This document shows, piece after piece, positions 1-11,200 of a stretch of DNA of 64,000 bases. The notes under the pieces are model-generated. The model did no database searches. It worked only from the letters and a program-made list of their open reading frames with translations, and was not told the DNA's origin. A program made the position numbers and the translations under genes. Origin of the DNA: Leptodactylus fallax. Its lineage: Eukaryota; Chordata; Amphibia; Anura; Leptodactylidae. Each line of letters begins with the position of its first letter. Position 1 is the first letter of the stretch. The stretch is from positions 348,501 to 412,500 of the forward strand of contig CAMRHE010000323.1 in NCBI GenBank assembly GCA_947044405.1, read 5' to 3'.

Positions 1-805
1 TACATTATTATATTAATCCCATGGTGCTGTACATTATTATATTAATCCCATGGCGCTGTACATTATTATATTAATCCCATGGCGCTGTACATTATTATAT
101 TAATTCCATGGTGCTCTACATTATTATATTAATTCCATGGTGCTGTACATTATTATATTAATTCCATGGTGCTGTATATTATTATATTAATTCCATGGTG
201 CTGTACATTATTATATTAATTCCATGGCGCTGTACATTATTATATTAATTCCATGGTGCTCTACATTATTATATTAATTCCATGGCGCTGCTTTTCCATG
301 GCTGTACATTATTATATTAATTCCATGGTGCTGTACATTATTATATTAATTCCATGGTGCTGTACATTATTATATTAATTCCATGGTGCTCTACATTATT
401 ATATTAATTCCATGGCGCTGTACATTATTATATTAATTCCATGGCGCTGTACATTATTATATTAATTCCATGGTGCTGTATATTATTATATTAATTCCAT
501 GGTGCTGTACATTATTATATTAATTCCATGGTGCTGTACATTATTATATTAATTCCATGGTGCTCTACATTATTATATTAATTCCATGGCGCTGTACATT
601 ATTATATTAATTCCATGGCGCTGTACATTATTATATTAATGCCATGGCGCTGTACATTATTATATTAATTCCATGGTGCTGTACATTATTATATTAATTC
701 CATGGTGCTGTACATTATTATATTAATTCCATGGTGCTGTACATTATTATATTAATTCCATGGTGCTCTGTACATTATTATATTAATTCCATGGTGCTCT
801 ACATT
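1..805. repeat. 29-bp minisatellite array
   Basis: About 27 tandem copies of a 29-bp AT-rich unit run from the first base of the window to about 805. The unit reads TACATTATTATATTAAT followed by YCCATGGYGCTG, so each copy carries an NcoI-type CCATGG. Variation is limited to a few positions (C/T before CCATGG, CGC/TGC, CTG/CTC) and one irregular copy near 290-303. The array is cut by the window edge, so its true length is unknown. Confidence 0.95.
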
Positions 806-974
806 TGAGGATTTACATACAATACTCAAAATAAATACAATTCTAACAGTGACCAGGTTGTACAGAGGGCCCTGCCCACAAGGGCTTACAATCTATGCTG
901 TAGATAGAGACAGTAGGTGAGGATAGAGGCTGTTCAGATGGTGGTAGTAGTGCTATTGGAGTTATAGGCCATAC
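806..974. other. Unassigned dispersed-repeat-like sequence
   Basis: This short stretch lies between the 29-bp array and the SINE/L2 tail. The segment around 860-900 (CCTGCCCACAAGGGCTTACAATCT) resembles the GGGCTCACAATCT part of the adjacent SINE body, so it may be a diverged relative. No coding frame is visible. Confidence 0.4.
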
Positions 975-1185
975 TTGTTACTTATATAGCGCCATCATAT
1001 TCCGCAGCGCTTTACATTCATTGACAGTCACTGTCCCATATAGGGCTCACAATCTACATTCCCTATCAGTATGTCTTAGGAGTGTGGGAGGAAATTGGAG
1101 TAAATACAAGCTCCTTGCAGATGTTGTCCATGGTTGGATTAGAAAGCTAGGACTCCAGAACTAACCACTGAGCCACCATGCTGCC
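975..1185 (-). mobile_element. tRNA-headed SINE, minus strand
   Basis: Read on the minus strand, it starts GGCAGCATGGTGGCTCAGTG (tRNA A-box-like TGGCTCAGTGG), continues through a body with CTCCCACACTCC and GATTGTGAGCCCTATATGGG, and ends GCGCTATATAAG. The same modules in the same order make up the copy at 21175-21437 on the plus strand. The head starts only 8 bp after the stop codon of the L2-type reverse transcriptase remnant, so this could be an L2 3' untranslated region rather than an independent SINE insertion. Confidence 0.75.
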
Positions 1186-1193
1186 TATGCTCT

Positions 1194-2300
1194 TCAGGCC
1201 TTCCTGAATAGGTGAGTCTTCAGGGCCTTCTTGAAGCTTGTGATTGTGGTGGACAGCCTGATGTGTCTTGGTAATAAGTTCCAGAGTATGGGGGATGCAC
1301 GGGAGACGTCTTGGAGACGGTTGTGTGAAGAGCGGATGAGAGCAGAGCGGAGTAGGAGGTCTTTGGAGGATCGGAGGTTACGTGCGGGCAGGTAGCGGGA
1401 GATTAGGTCGGAGATAGATGGAGGGGACAGGTTGTGGATGGCTTTGTATGTCAGCGTTAACATTTTAATCTTTATTTGCTAGGCAACGGGTAGCCATGAA
1501 GGGATTGGCAGAGGGGAGAGGCTGATAAAAAACAGGGGAGAGATGGATTAAGTCAGCAGCAGAGTTTAGGGTGTACTGGAGGGGGGGCCAGAGTATTTAC
1601 TGGGAGGTCGTGGAGAAGGGTGTTACAGTAGTCCATGCAGGAGATTATGAGGGCGTGAACTAGAATTTTGGTAGTCTCAGGGTTGAGGAATGAGCGGATT
1701 CGATGAATGCTCTTGAGTTGGAGGAGGCAGGAGGTGTTGAGGCCTTGGATGTGTGGCTTCCAGGATAGAGAAAAATCAAGGGTTATCCCAAGGCAACCTG
1801 TGGATCTGGTGTAATTGTGGCATTATTAACTTTGATAGATAAGTCAGTTAGGGAGGTGGGGGCGATAAACTAAGCGGGAGGAGAAGAAGGAGGCTACGGC
1901 TGCTAGACATTTTGGAACACTGGACAACAGAGAGCTAATGTCTGGACCATAGATATATATCTAAGTGTTGTCTCAGTAACAGCGATATTGAAAATTCTAT
2001 GAGTTGACCAAGGATGTAGATGGAGAAAAGGAGGGGTCCCAGGACAGAGCCTTGAGGGACACCTAGAGAAAGAGTTTGTGGTGAGGAGGTGGTGTACGAA
2101 TGGGAGACGCTGAATGTGTGGTTTGTGAAGCAAGAAGAGATCCAGGACTGTGACTTTGGTTAGGGCGGTTTCTTTGGAATGATTGGGTTGGAATCCTGAC
2201 TGTAATCTGTCAAAGAGTGAGTTGGATGAGCTATAGAAGGATAGTTCAAAGTGGACGAGGCAAATGGGAGCAGTGAGATAGGGGACGATAGTTGCGATTA
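1194..2300 (-). pseudogene. L2-type LINE reverse transcriptase relic
   Basis: The minus strand carries pieces of the C-terminal half of an L2-clade (jockey superfamily) reverse transcriptase in several frames. From upstream to downstream there is the block [17 protein letters not shown] near 2015-2065, a stretch with WKPHIQGLN, HRIRSFLN and ALIISCMDYCNTLLHDLP near 1600-1790, and an open C-terminal segment at 1194-1463 starting LTLTYKAIHNL and ending KKALKTHLFRKA before a stop. The segment that should hold the YADD catalytic box (about 1900-1985) is shortened and I cannot find the box. The 5' half of the element, including any endonuclease, is absent. Frameshifts, the lost catalytic box and the truncation make it non-functional. 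The family assignment rests on motif recognition. Confidence 0.85.
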
Positions 2301-2327
2301 CCTAAAGTAAAGTAATTGTAAAATATG

Positions 2328-3765
2328 GTAACAGTATTATAGTTATAGAAAAATTATATTTTTGTACATGGGGTAGAATTATAGTAGTTATTTTTTGTAC
2401 ATGAGGGGCTGTATTATATTAGTTATATTCTTGTACATAGGAGCAGTATTATAGCAGTTATATTCTTGTATATAGGGGGCAGTATTATAGTAGTTATATT
2501 CCCTGTATATAGGGGGCAGTATTATAGTAGTTATATTCTTGTACATAGGAGCAGTATTATAGTAGATATATTCTTGTACATAGGACCAGTATTATAGTAG
2601 TTATATTCTTGTACATAGGAGCAGTATTATAGTAGTTATATTCTTGTACATAGGAGCAGTATTATAGTAGTTATATTCTTGTACATAGGGGCAGTATTAT
2701 AGTAGTTATATTCTTGTACATAGGAGCAGTATTATAGTAGTTATATTCTTGTACATAGGAGTAGTATTATAGTAGTTATATTCTTGTACATAGGAGTAGT
2801 ATTATAGTATTTCTATTCTTTTACATAGGAGCAGTATTATAGTAGTTATATTCTTGTACATAGGAGCAGTATTATAGTAGTTATATTCTTGTACATAGGG
2901 GGCAGTATTATAGTAGTTATATTCTTGTACATAGGAGCAGTATTATAGTAGTTATATTCTTGTACATAGGAGCAGTATTATAGTAGTTATATTCTTGTAC
3001 ATAGGGGCAGTATTATAGTAGTTATATTCTTGTACATAGGAGCAGTATTATAGTAGTTATATTCTTGTACATAGGAGCAGTATTATAGTAGTTATATTCT
3101 TGTACATAGGGGGCAGTATTATAGTAGTTATATTCTTGTATATAGGAGCAGTATTATAGTAGTTATATTCTTGTACATAGGAGCAGTATTATAGTAGTTA
3201 TATTCTTGTACATAGGGGACAGTATTATAGTAGTTATATTCTTGTACATAGGGGGCAGTATTATAGTAGTTATATTCTTGTACATAGGAGCAGTATTATA
3301 CTAGTTATATTCTTGTACATAGGAGCAGTATTATAGCAGTTATATTCTTGTACATAGGAGTAGTATTATAGTAGTTATATTCTTATACATAGGAGTAGTA
3401 TTATAGTAGTTATATTCTTGTACATAGGAGGCACTATTATAGTAGTTATATTCTTGTACATAGGGGGCAGTATTATAGTAGTTATATTCTTGTACATAGG
3501 AGGCAGTATTATAGTAGTTATATTCTTGTACATAGGGGGCAGTATTATAGTAGTTATATTCTTGTACATAGGGGACAGTATTATAGTAGTTATATTCTTG
3601 TACATAGGGGCAGTATTATAGTAGTTATATTCTTGTACATAGGAGCAGTATTATAGTAGTTATATTCTTGTACATAGGAGTAGTATTATAGTAGTTATAT
3701 TCTTGTACATAGGAGGCAGTATTATAGTAGTTATATTCTTGTACATAGGAGCAGTATTATAGTAG
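2328..3765. repeat. 35/36-bp minisatellite, left part
   Basis: About 41 tandem copies of a 35-bp unit with the core TTCTTGTACATAGG, then AGCAGTATTATAG and TAGTTATA. Copies with an extra G (GGGGGCAGT) are 36 bp long. Where consecutive copies are 36 bp the array stays open in both strands with a 12-codon period, which produces spurious repetitive ORFs at 3375-3621. The first few copies (2328-2480) are the most divergent. The array resumes with the same unit at 4222 after a solo LTR, so it is one locus. Confidence 0.95.
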
Positions 3766-4221
3766 TGTGAGTATGTGAACCCAGAGGGCGCTATTGAGCG
3801 ACCCAGGCCCAGGCCTGAAAAGGCCCTCAGTCACACCGGGGTGTAACTCCAAGGGAGTGGTTACAGCAGCAGAGCTGCTGTTGAATCCTGCAGGAAGCAG
3901 GAAACTGTGGAACCAGCCAAGGACAGAGAGGCAGTCTGTCCCAGGAGGGCTGAGGTCCACAGAGGACTTTTGGGCTCAAGCGAAGCATAAGCCAGGCTGC
4001 TTGTTGCCCCTAGGACAGATAGGGGTCAAGCAGTGAGTTAGGGCCTATGCATGGCCTATGTTTTTGTTTTGTTATGTTGCACTTAAGCTGAATAGAAAGC
4101 CATTTTTGTTTTAAATTGGCACCGTCTGAACGCTGTCTCTCCGGCTCCCAGTACCACGAACCACTGCTGTCGGGACCAGGAGTCTTCCGCCATTTGAGAC
4201 TAATCCCCCCAAATTGTCACA
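3766..4221 (+). mobile_element. Solo LTR inserted in the minisatellite
   Basis: A 456-bp GC-richer segment interrupts the 35-bp array. It begins TGTGAGTATG and ends AAATTGTCACA, so its termini form the TGTGA...TCACA inverted repeat typical of retroviral-type LTRs. The flanking GTAG (3762-3765 and 4222-4225) is a 4-bp target duplication, and removing the insert plus one GTAG restores a normal array unit. AATAGA at 4091-4096 sits where a decayed AATAAA polyadenylation signal would lie. No internal gag/pol sequence is present, so it is probably the product of recombination between two LTRs. I cannot decide between a Ty3-type element and an endogenous retrovirus. The 80-codon ORF at 3794-4036 looks fortuitous. 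Confidence 0.8.
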
Positions 4222-5829
4222 GTAGTTATATTCTTGTACATAGCAGCAATATTATAGTAGTTATATTCTTGTACATAGGAGCAGTATTATAGTAGTTATA
4301 TTCTTGTACATAGGAGCAGTATTATAGTAGTTATATGCTTGTACATAGGAGCAGTATTATAGTAGTTATATTCTTGTACATAGGGGCAGTATTATAGTAG
4401 TTATATTCTTGTACATAGGAGCAGTATTATAGTAGTTATATTCTTGTACATAGGAGCAGTATTATAGTAGTTATATTCTTGTACATAGGAGAAGTATTAT
4501 AGTAGTTATATTCTTGTACATAGGAGCAGTATTATAGTAGTTATATTCTTGTACATAGGAGTAGTATTATAGTAGTTATATTCTTGTACATAGGAGCAGT
4601 ATTATAGTAGTTATATTCTTGTACATAGGAGCAGTATTATAGTAGTTATATTCTTGTACATAGGAGCAGTATTATAGCAGTTATATTCTTGTACATAGGG
4701 GCAGTATTATAGTAGTTATATTCTTGTACATAGGAGGCAGTATTATAGTAGTTATATTCTTGTACATAGGAGCAGTATTATAGTAGTTATATTCTTGTAC
4801 ATAGGAGCAGTATTATAGTAGTTATATTCTTGTATATAGGAGTAGTATTATAGTAGTTATATTCTTGTACATAGGGGTAGTATTATAGTAGTTATATTCT
4901 TGTACATAGGAGTAGTATTATAGTAGTTATATTCTTGTACATAGGAGCAGTATTATAGTAGTTATATTCTTGTACATAGGGGGCAGTATTATAGTTGTTA
5001 TATTCTTGTACATAGGAGCAGTATTATAGCAGTTCTATTCTTGTACATAGGAGCAGTATTATAGTAGTTATATTCTTGTACATAGGAGCAGTATTATATT
5101 AGTTATATTCTTGTACATAGGAGGTAGTATTATAGTAGTTATATTCTTGTACATAGGAGGTAGTATTATAGTAGTTATATTCTTGTACATAGGAGCAGTA
5201 GTATAGTAGTTATATTCTTGTACATAGGGGCAGTATTATAGTAGTTATAGTCTTGTACATAGGAGCAGTATTATAGTAGTTATATTCTTGTACATAGGGG
5301 CAGTATTATAGTAGTTATATTCTTGTACATAGGAGGTAGTATTATAGTAGTTATATTCTTGTACATAGGAGCAGTATTATAGTAGTTATATTCTTGTACA
5401 TAGGTGTAGTATTATAGTAGTTATATTCTTGTACATAGGCGCAGTATTATAGTAGTTATATTCTTGTACATAGGGGGCAGTATTATAGTAGTTATATTCT
5501 TGTACATAGGGGCAGTATTATAGTAGTTATATTCTTGTACATAGGAGCAGTATTATAGTAGTTATATTCTTGTACATAGGGGCAGTATTATAGTAGTTAT
5601 ATTCTTGTACATAGGGGCAGTATTATAGTAGTTATATTCTTGTACATAGGAGTAGTATTATAGTAGTTATATTCTTGTACATAGGAGCAGTATTATAGTA
5701 GTTATATTCTTGTACATAGGGGCAGTATTATAGTAGTTATATTCTTGTACATAGGAGCAGTATTATAGTAGTTATATTCTTGTACATAGGGGCAGTATTA
5801 TAGCAGTTTTATTCTTGTATAGAGATGGC
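4222..5829. repeat. 35/36-bp minisatellite, right part
   Basis: About 46 further copies of the same 35-bp unit as at 2328-3765. Most copies differ only in the spacer after ACATAGG (AGCAGT, GGCAGT, AGTAGT, GGGCAGT). It ends in degenerate copies near 5800-5829 and gives way to unique-looking sequence. Confidence 0.95.
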
Positions 5830-6748
5830 AGTAGCTTCTACTGTTGTAACTGTAAAATACTATAAGCTTATGCTTGAAATGATCCTTAGCAGGAAAGGGT
5901 AAAACTGACATAATATAGAAAACTATATATGCATGACATTACATGACATCATGTGTTGTTGTTTATAGCATAAATTTTATTTAACATAACCATCAAGTCA
6001 TTGATTGTTACTAAATCATTGATTGTTAATTCCAACAAACTTTTCCATTCATCAAATACCATCAATTAATAAAACAATTATCATTTATCAAGTCATAGGA
6101 CATTTATCACATTCTCCTGTGGAGGACAATCTATTACTTATATCCAATTACTGGACAGCTTATGTCAGTATACAATCAATGAAGGAATCGATCATCATTT
6201 ATTGACTCATTGGGTGCAGGGTCTATTATACAGTTCTGCTGCAAAATCTCCTGCTCTACATGGTAGGGAAACCAGATAATATTAGAAATCACCTTGAAGA
6301 TCCATGACCTGTATGATATATATCTGTACAGTTGGGTGAACCTTGAGAAATTACTTTCACAAATATTTGCAAGGTTCATGTATCTGTTTTGTTTCGAACT
6401 GGAAGTGCTATTATTATACTTCGAGGTCTCAGGGAAGGTGCAGAAACATAATAAACATTGGTATTGACCTTCCCTTACCTCTCCTGGGCTACCTTGTGTT
6501 GTGCGATACTCTCCATTGAGTCATCTTCTGGCCTCTAGGGTGATGTCGTTGGGCTGTTATTGGGCCCAATCACAAGCCTTATCACTTAACTGGGTGCCGT
6601 GACATCACTGAGGAGGCCAGAAGAGACCAGGAGATGACCAAAGAGGACCATGATTCAGTCAATGAGAAAATTTTGGGAAAATTAGTAACAAATCCAGTTT
6701 GTGATGAACCAGATCTCTTATCTGTAATAACCTGTGGTCTCATGCATT
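5830..6748. other. No gene seen; AT-rich, repeat-like patch
   Basis: There is no credible coding frame. About 6440-6660 contains CTTCCCTTACCTCTCCTGGG and paired GTGATGTCG/GTGACATCACTGAGG segments. These resemble the interior of the dispersed family also seen at 18880-19075 and 31621-31800. Confidence 0.5.
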
Positions 6749-8750
6749 AACTCTGATATAAAAACACTACTTAAGGAGAAAAAGATGGCATTCAGGACAA
6801 GAGATAAGGAGGGGTTGAGGGAAGTACAAAAGGAGCTGAGGCATCAAATCAGGCAGGGAAAAAGCCAGTTATAAAGAAAAAATGGAAAAGCAAATGGAAA
6901 GAAAAGACATAAGGGGGGTCTGGGAGGGGCTTAAGTCAATTTCGGGTCATAAACAGTCTGTCTGCCAGATTGAGGCAGATGTTAATTGGCTTAATGAACT
7001 AAACCTATTCTTCAACAGATTGGATCACACACCAGCTCCTCCCACCCCAGTATGTCCTTCAGCTTCCCCCACCACAATGACTTCTCCCCATGCGGCCACT
7101 TCCCAACAGACCAGTAAATCCAGAAATCCATCTTTATCTGGCCACAGTCTGACCTTCACACGGGCCCAGGTGAGGAAGGAGATGAAAAAGATCAAGGCGA
7201 GGAAAGCCGCAGGGCCAGATGACATCAGTGCAAGGCTAATTAAGACTTGCGGGGACCAGCTGTGTGGTATAATTACATATATGTATAATATGAGCCTGAG
7301 GCAGGAAATAGTCCCTGAATTATGGAAATCTTCTTGTGTGGTACCAGTTCCAAAGAAACCCCACCCTATGGACCTCAACGACTACAGACCTGTAGCACTG
7401 ACATCCCACCTGATGAAGATCTTAGAGAGATTGGTTCTCACACATCTCCGCCCTCTAGTGAGCCCCGCTATGGACCCCCTCCAGTTTGCTTATCGGCCGG
7501 GCATTGGGGTAGATGATGCCATCATCCATCTTCTGCACAGGGCTTTGTCTCACCTGGAGAAACCAGGGAACACAGTGAGAATAATGTTCTTTGACTTCTC
7601 CAGTGCTTTTAACACCATACAGCCCAGGTTATTGGGGGACAAGCTGGGCCTTGCTGGAGTGGACCACCACCTCTCCAACTGGATCCTAGACTACCTCACA
7701 AATCGACCTCAATACGTGAGAGCCCGAGACTGTGTGTCAGGTACCGTGATCTGTAATACGGGGGCACCTCAGGGTACGGTTCTCGCCCCTTTCCTCTTCA
7801 CATTGTACACTGCAGATTTTAGGTGCAACTCATCCAGCTGCTACCTACAGAAGTATTCTGACGACTCTGCAATAGTGGGTCTCATCACAGATGATGATGA
7901 CAGGGAGTACAGAGAACTGAACCAGGATTTTGTGGACTGGTGCCACCGGAACCACCTGAAGATTAATGCGGGGAAGACCAAGGAGATGGTGGTGGACTTC
8001 CGCAAAGGCAGAAGCCCTCCTAAACCAGTGGACATCCTGGGGACGGGCATCGAGATTGTGAACACCTATAAGTACCTGGGTTTGCCCCTTAATAATAAGC
8101 TGGACTGGGCAGATCATATGGAGGCCCTGTACAGGAAGGGCCACAGCAGGCTCTACCTGCTTAGGAAACTGAGAGCCTTTGGAATCCGGGGGGCACTTCT
8201 TAGGACTTTCTTCAACTCGGTAGTGGCATCAGCCATCTTCTTTGGAGTGGCCTGCTGGGGGAGCAGTATATCAACCAGGGACAGAAATAAACTTGACAAG
8301 CTGATTAGAAGGGCCAGCTCTGTCCTGGGGAGCCCACTGGACCCAGTGCAGGTGGTGGGTGACAGAAGGATACTGTCCGTGGTGAGCTCCATGCGGGAGA
8401 ATAACTCCCATCCCATGCATGAGACTGTGATTGCGCTGGGCAGTACTGTCAGTGACCGACTGCTCCACCCTAGGTGTGAGAAGGAGCGCTATCGGAAGTC
8501 TTTCCTCCCCACCGCGGTTAGGCTGTACAACCAACACCGACCTAAGCGGAGATCATTACACACAGAGAACTGAAATATCTCTCTGCCTGTTAAATCCCCC
8601 CCCCTCTGCTACGTCCTATCTGTCTGTCTGCTATTAATGTAATGCCTCTTACCTTGGAACATTCCTGTACATGTTGTATTTGTATTTGTATCTGCTTATC
8701 TTTGCTGCTGTAACACACTGAATTTCCCCATTGTGGGACTATTAAAGGAC

Positions 8751-8782
<32 letters not shown>
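6749..8782 (+). mobile_element. 5'-truncated L2/CR1/Rex-type LINE
   Basis: This is a non-LTR retrotransposon copy with ORF2 coding sequence (6749-8573), a 3' untranslated region, and a tail in which ACTGAATTTCCCCATTG leads to TATTAAAGGACTATTATT and an (ATT)n tract ending about 8782. The tail type and the protein point to the jockey-superfamily LINEs (L2/CR1/Rex1 group). There is no endonuclease domain or ORF1, as expected for an insertion truncated by incomplete reverse transcription. I could not identify a target duplication. Confidence 0.85.
6882..8573 (+). CDS. LINE ORF2 reverse transcriptase, 5'-truncated
   Basis: This is a 563-codon open frame encoding the reverse transcriptase and C-terminal region of a non-LTR retrotransposon, which in an active copy would copy element RNA at the target site. 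Recognisable blocks are LNDYRPVALTS near residue 165, QFAYRPG near 205, MFFDFSSAFN near 235 (first catalytic Asp), TGAPQGTVLAPFLF near 293, KYSDDSA near 323 (catalytic Asp pair, with Ser in place of the common Ala), HLKINAGKTKEMVVDF near 360, and a C-terminal RYRKSFLPTAVRLYN. The ATG is probably not the native start: coding resemblance continues upstream in another frame from 6749 (SDIKTLLKEKKMAF, REVQKELRHQIRQ), so a 1-nt shift near 6866-6870 separates the parts. The endonuclease is missing. The long open frame suggests a fairly recent insertion, but the copy is dead. Confidence 0.88.
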   Translation: MEKQMERKDIRGVWEGLKSISGHKQSVCQIEADVNWLNELNLFFNRLDHTPAPPTPVCPSASPTTMTSPHAATSQQTSKSRNPSLSGHSLTFTRAQVRKEMKKIKARKAAGPDDISARLIKTCGDQLCGIITYMYNMSLRQEIVPELWKSSCVVPVPKKPHPMDLNDYRPVALTSHLMKILERLVLTHLRPLVSPAMDPLQFAYRPGIGVDDAIIHLLHRALSHLEKPGNTVRIMFFDFSSAFNTIQPRLLGDKLGLAGVDHHLSNWILDYLTNRPQYVRARDCVSGTVICNTGAPQGTVLAPFLFTLYTADFRCNSSSCYLQKYSDDSAIVGLITDDDDREYRELNQDFVDWCHRNHLKINAGKTKEMVVDFRKGRSPPKPVDILGTGIEIVNTYKYLGLPLNNKLDWADHMEALYRKGHSRLYLLRKLRAFGIRGALLRTFFNSVVASAIFFGVACWGSSISTRDRNKLDKLIRRASSVLGSPLDPVQVVGDRRILSVVSSMRENNSHPMHETVIALGSTVSDRLLHPRCEKERYRKSFLPTAVRLYNQHRPKRRSLHTEN

Positions 8783-10897
8783 GAGGGTCCACAACCCTCA
8801 GCCTCTTCTATAATTACCATAGGAGGAACATCATCCAATATATAAAACTCTGATGCTATAAATTCGCCCAAAACCAAGTTTAGCTCCAAGCCATGGAAGA
8901 AGAATACAGACGCCATTGTGCTCTTAACTTACATAGCAAAGCAAGTATTCAGAAATGTAGTGAGCTATGTTGTTCCATTATTTCAGATCTCATGGTGTAA
9001 GATTTATAGCCCTGAGGATAGAGGTTGTGATGAGAGTGATACTTCCTATGTGCAGTGGATTGAATGATGTGTATTATGTGATCATTTCTTTATACAGAGC
9101 TCCTTTGTGTGATATATGTGGCCCCTGTACCAGACTGTTTAGTGACTTCTCATTGAATTTTGATATCGGATATCCATAGCTAGAATGTTATATTAACATA
9201 AGGACATATAATGTGTCATTTATACAAATAGGAGACCATGACCATGAAGAACACTTACCAGTTTGTACTATTCTGCTCTTAGTGCCTGGTATGGCGCCTG
9301 AGTGGGTGGAGAGGTGCAGCATTGGGGTTACATGGATCCCTGTCCTGATCACCACACAATAAAGTTCCCTCCTTCATGCCCCCTAAAAAGTAATAACACC
9401 TTCTTTGCTCCTCTTAATAAGTAATAAGGGTAAGTATTTCTATTGTGTTGGGGCATATAGTGTTACTGTTTTAGGGTAGAAAGTGGGGTATTATCTTCTT
9501 AGTCTTTGCTTACTGTATGGAGTCTTGCAGAGGCTTAAGAATCTTAGTTAATGTTGCCATGTGACCTCACTGTGAAGGTCCTTCACAATGTCCTTGATAC
9601 ATCTAAGTGGCACAGGTGTATACAGAGGCCAACAGGACTGCAGGACTCCAGGTCCTTGCATAGTGTGGCCATGACATCAAAGTTGGAGGGTGACTTGGAC
9701 AACCATGGGCCCCAGGTAACCACCCAACAGCCAATAATATAATCCAATATTGCTCGTGAAACATAGAGCAGATGAGTCCTCTTCTGGCCTATGCAGTTAG
9801 CAGCCCGGAGCAGGTGATATAATGCAGTGACGTCATCTGGGAAGGTTAAGGGCCCACGCACACGTCCAAGTGTGCCATCCAATGTAGGGTTGAGACTGCA
9901 GTGGAATACACTTGGATGACACTCAGAGTGACATCCAAGTGTCATCCAAGTACATTCCATGAAGTACTTACCTCTATGGGAGCTTCCAATGTGTTCTGTT
10001 CCGATGACATTGAGCAAGATTTACAATAGAATGGAATGGACCATTGGACACCCCCTTGGAGGCACATCGGATGGCACCCTTGGTCCTGTGTATGGAGCCT
10101 TAATCCTTCTTGCAGTGATGTAATTTTTGTATCCTTCAGGGCTGAAGCACCTGTTCCTGAGGAGACGCATACAGTTGTGACATGCACTCCTCCAGGGATC
10201 CAGAACAGGACTGGAGGACCCTCTTAGAGATTGGGGCTTTGGGCAGTTGCTAATTGGTTCTTTCTTCCCCCTGTCCCCCAGCCAGTCCTATCTAGTCATA
10301 CATTAAGGCTTGTACAGGGGTTTGGATCACAAACAATTCAGAATTCCTGAAAGCCAATAACCAGTCCTAGACCCCTAATATTATATTACTGCACAAACAT
10401 GCAGCTTTGCCTTTAAGGACTGTACAAGAGATGGAACTTTAAAGATGACCATCAGGATTATTGCAAAACCGTACATGAAAAGACCTTTTGTTTAATTTAA
10501 TATTGTTACATATCTGATGTATTCTGACTGTGAAGCCATGGAATTAAGTTACAAAAAGAAAATTGTCAACTTTTATGTCTTTTTGGCTGTTATACGTAAT
10601 TCCCTGGGAGCGGCCCTTTAAGATTATTAAGATAAATTGATGCAAATTGATCCCAGAGTTGTAACTGTATTAACCCAGAGACATTATCACCGCAGTTTGC
10701 TGGTTAGATTACCTTTGTATTACTGGAATGTGATATTTATGGCAATAGCAGAGACACATCTGTACCTTGGATCACAGTCTGCGGAGCCGCACTTCACGTT
10801 ACCCCAGAATAGGAAACTGTGACACTTTTTCAAAAAAGGGAAGGTTAATCACTTTACAATCTGAGCCAAAGTCTTTTGCATATGGCTACTGTATAGA

Positions 10898-10899
<2 letters not shown>
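8783..10899. other. No gene recognised
   Basis: About 2 kb follows the LINE with no recognisable gene. The longest frame (144 codons, minus, 9583-10017) shows no motif I know and overlaps other open frames on both strands. A strong hairpin at 9902-9959 is listed separately. Confidence 0.5.
9902..9959. repeat. Short near-perfect inverted repeat
   Basis: Two 21-nt arms (9902-9922 and 9939-9959), matching at 19 of 21 positions, flank a 16-nt loop. The left arm reads TGGAATACACTTGGATGACA plus C. The loop itself contains a further partial copy (GACATCCAA). It could be the core of a small palindromic repeat. Confidence 0.8.

Positions 10900-10932
<33 letters not shown>
10900..10932. repeat. (TA)n microsatellite at Tc1 target
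   Basis: A TA dinucleotide run immediately precedes the left end of Tc1 copy A and continues at 12549-12565 after its right end. The transposon, which uses TA targets, therefore landed inside a TA microsatellite and the exact TA duplication cannot be singled out. Confidence 0.9.
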
Positions 10933-10935
<3 letters not shown>

Positions 10936-11200
10936 TACAGACCAAAAGTTTGGACACACCTTCTCATTCCATGAGTTTTCTGTATTTTCATGACTATAAA
11001 AATTGTAGATTCACACTGAAGGCATCAAAACTATGAATTAACACAGGTGGAATTATATACTTAACAAAAAAGTGTGAAACAACTGAAAATATGTCTTATA
11101 TTCTAGGTTCTTCAAAGTAGCCACCTTTTGCTTTGATTACTGCTTTGCACACTCTTGGCATTCTCTTGATGAGCTTCAAGAGGTAGTCACCTGAAATGGT
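10933..11200. repeat. Left terminal inverted repeat of Tc1 copy A
   Basis: A 268-bp arm pairing with 12281-12548. It contains the last 34 codons of the minus-strand transposase gene (11096-11200), so coding sequence lies inside the inverted repeat. Confidence 0.95.

Noticed and set aside
3375..3621. Open frames on both strands with a 12-residue repeat (MYKNITTIILPP and LYIGGSIIVVIF)
   Set aside because: They are translations of consecutive 36-bp minisatellite units. There are no flanking coding signals and both strands are open equally.
3794..4036. 80-codon frame in the solo LTR
   Set aside because: LTRs rarely encode protein at this position, the opposite strand is also open, and there is no known motif.
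9583..10017. 144-codon minus frame as a host gene
   Set aside because: No motif, no splice or conservation evidence, and it covers the hairpin at 9902-9959. A translated search would be needed to revive it.
10767..11036. Frame with an alternating Tyr-Ile run
   Set aside because: It is a translation of the (TA)n microsatellite and the Tc1 terminal repeat.
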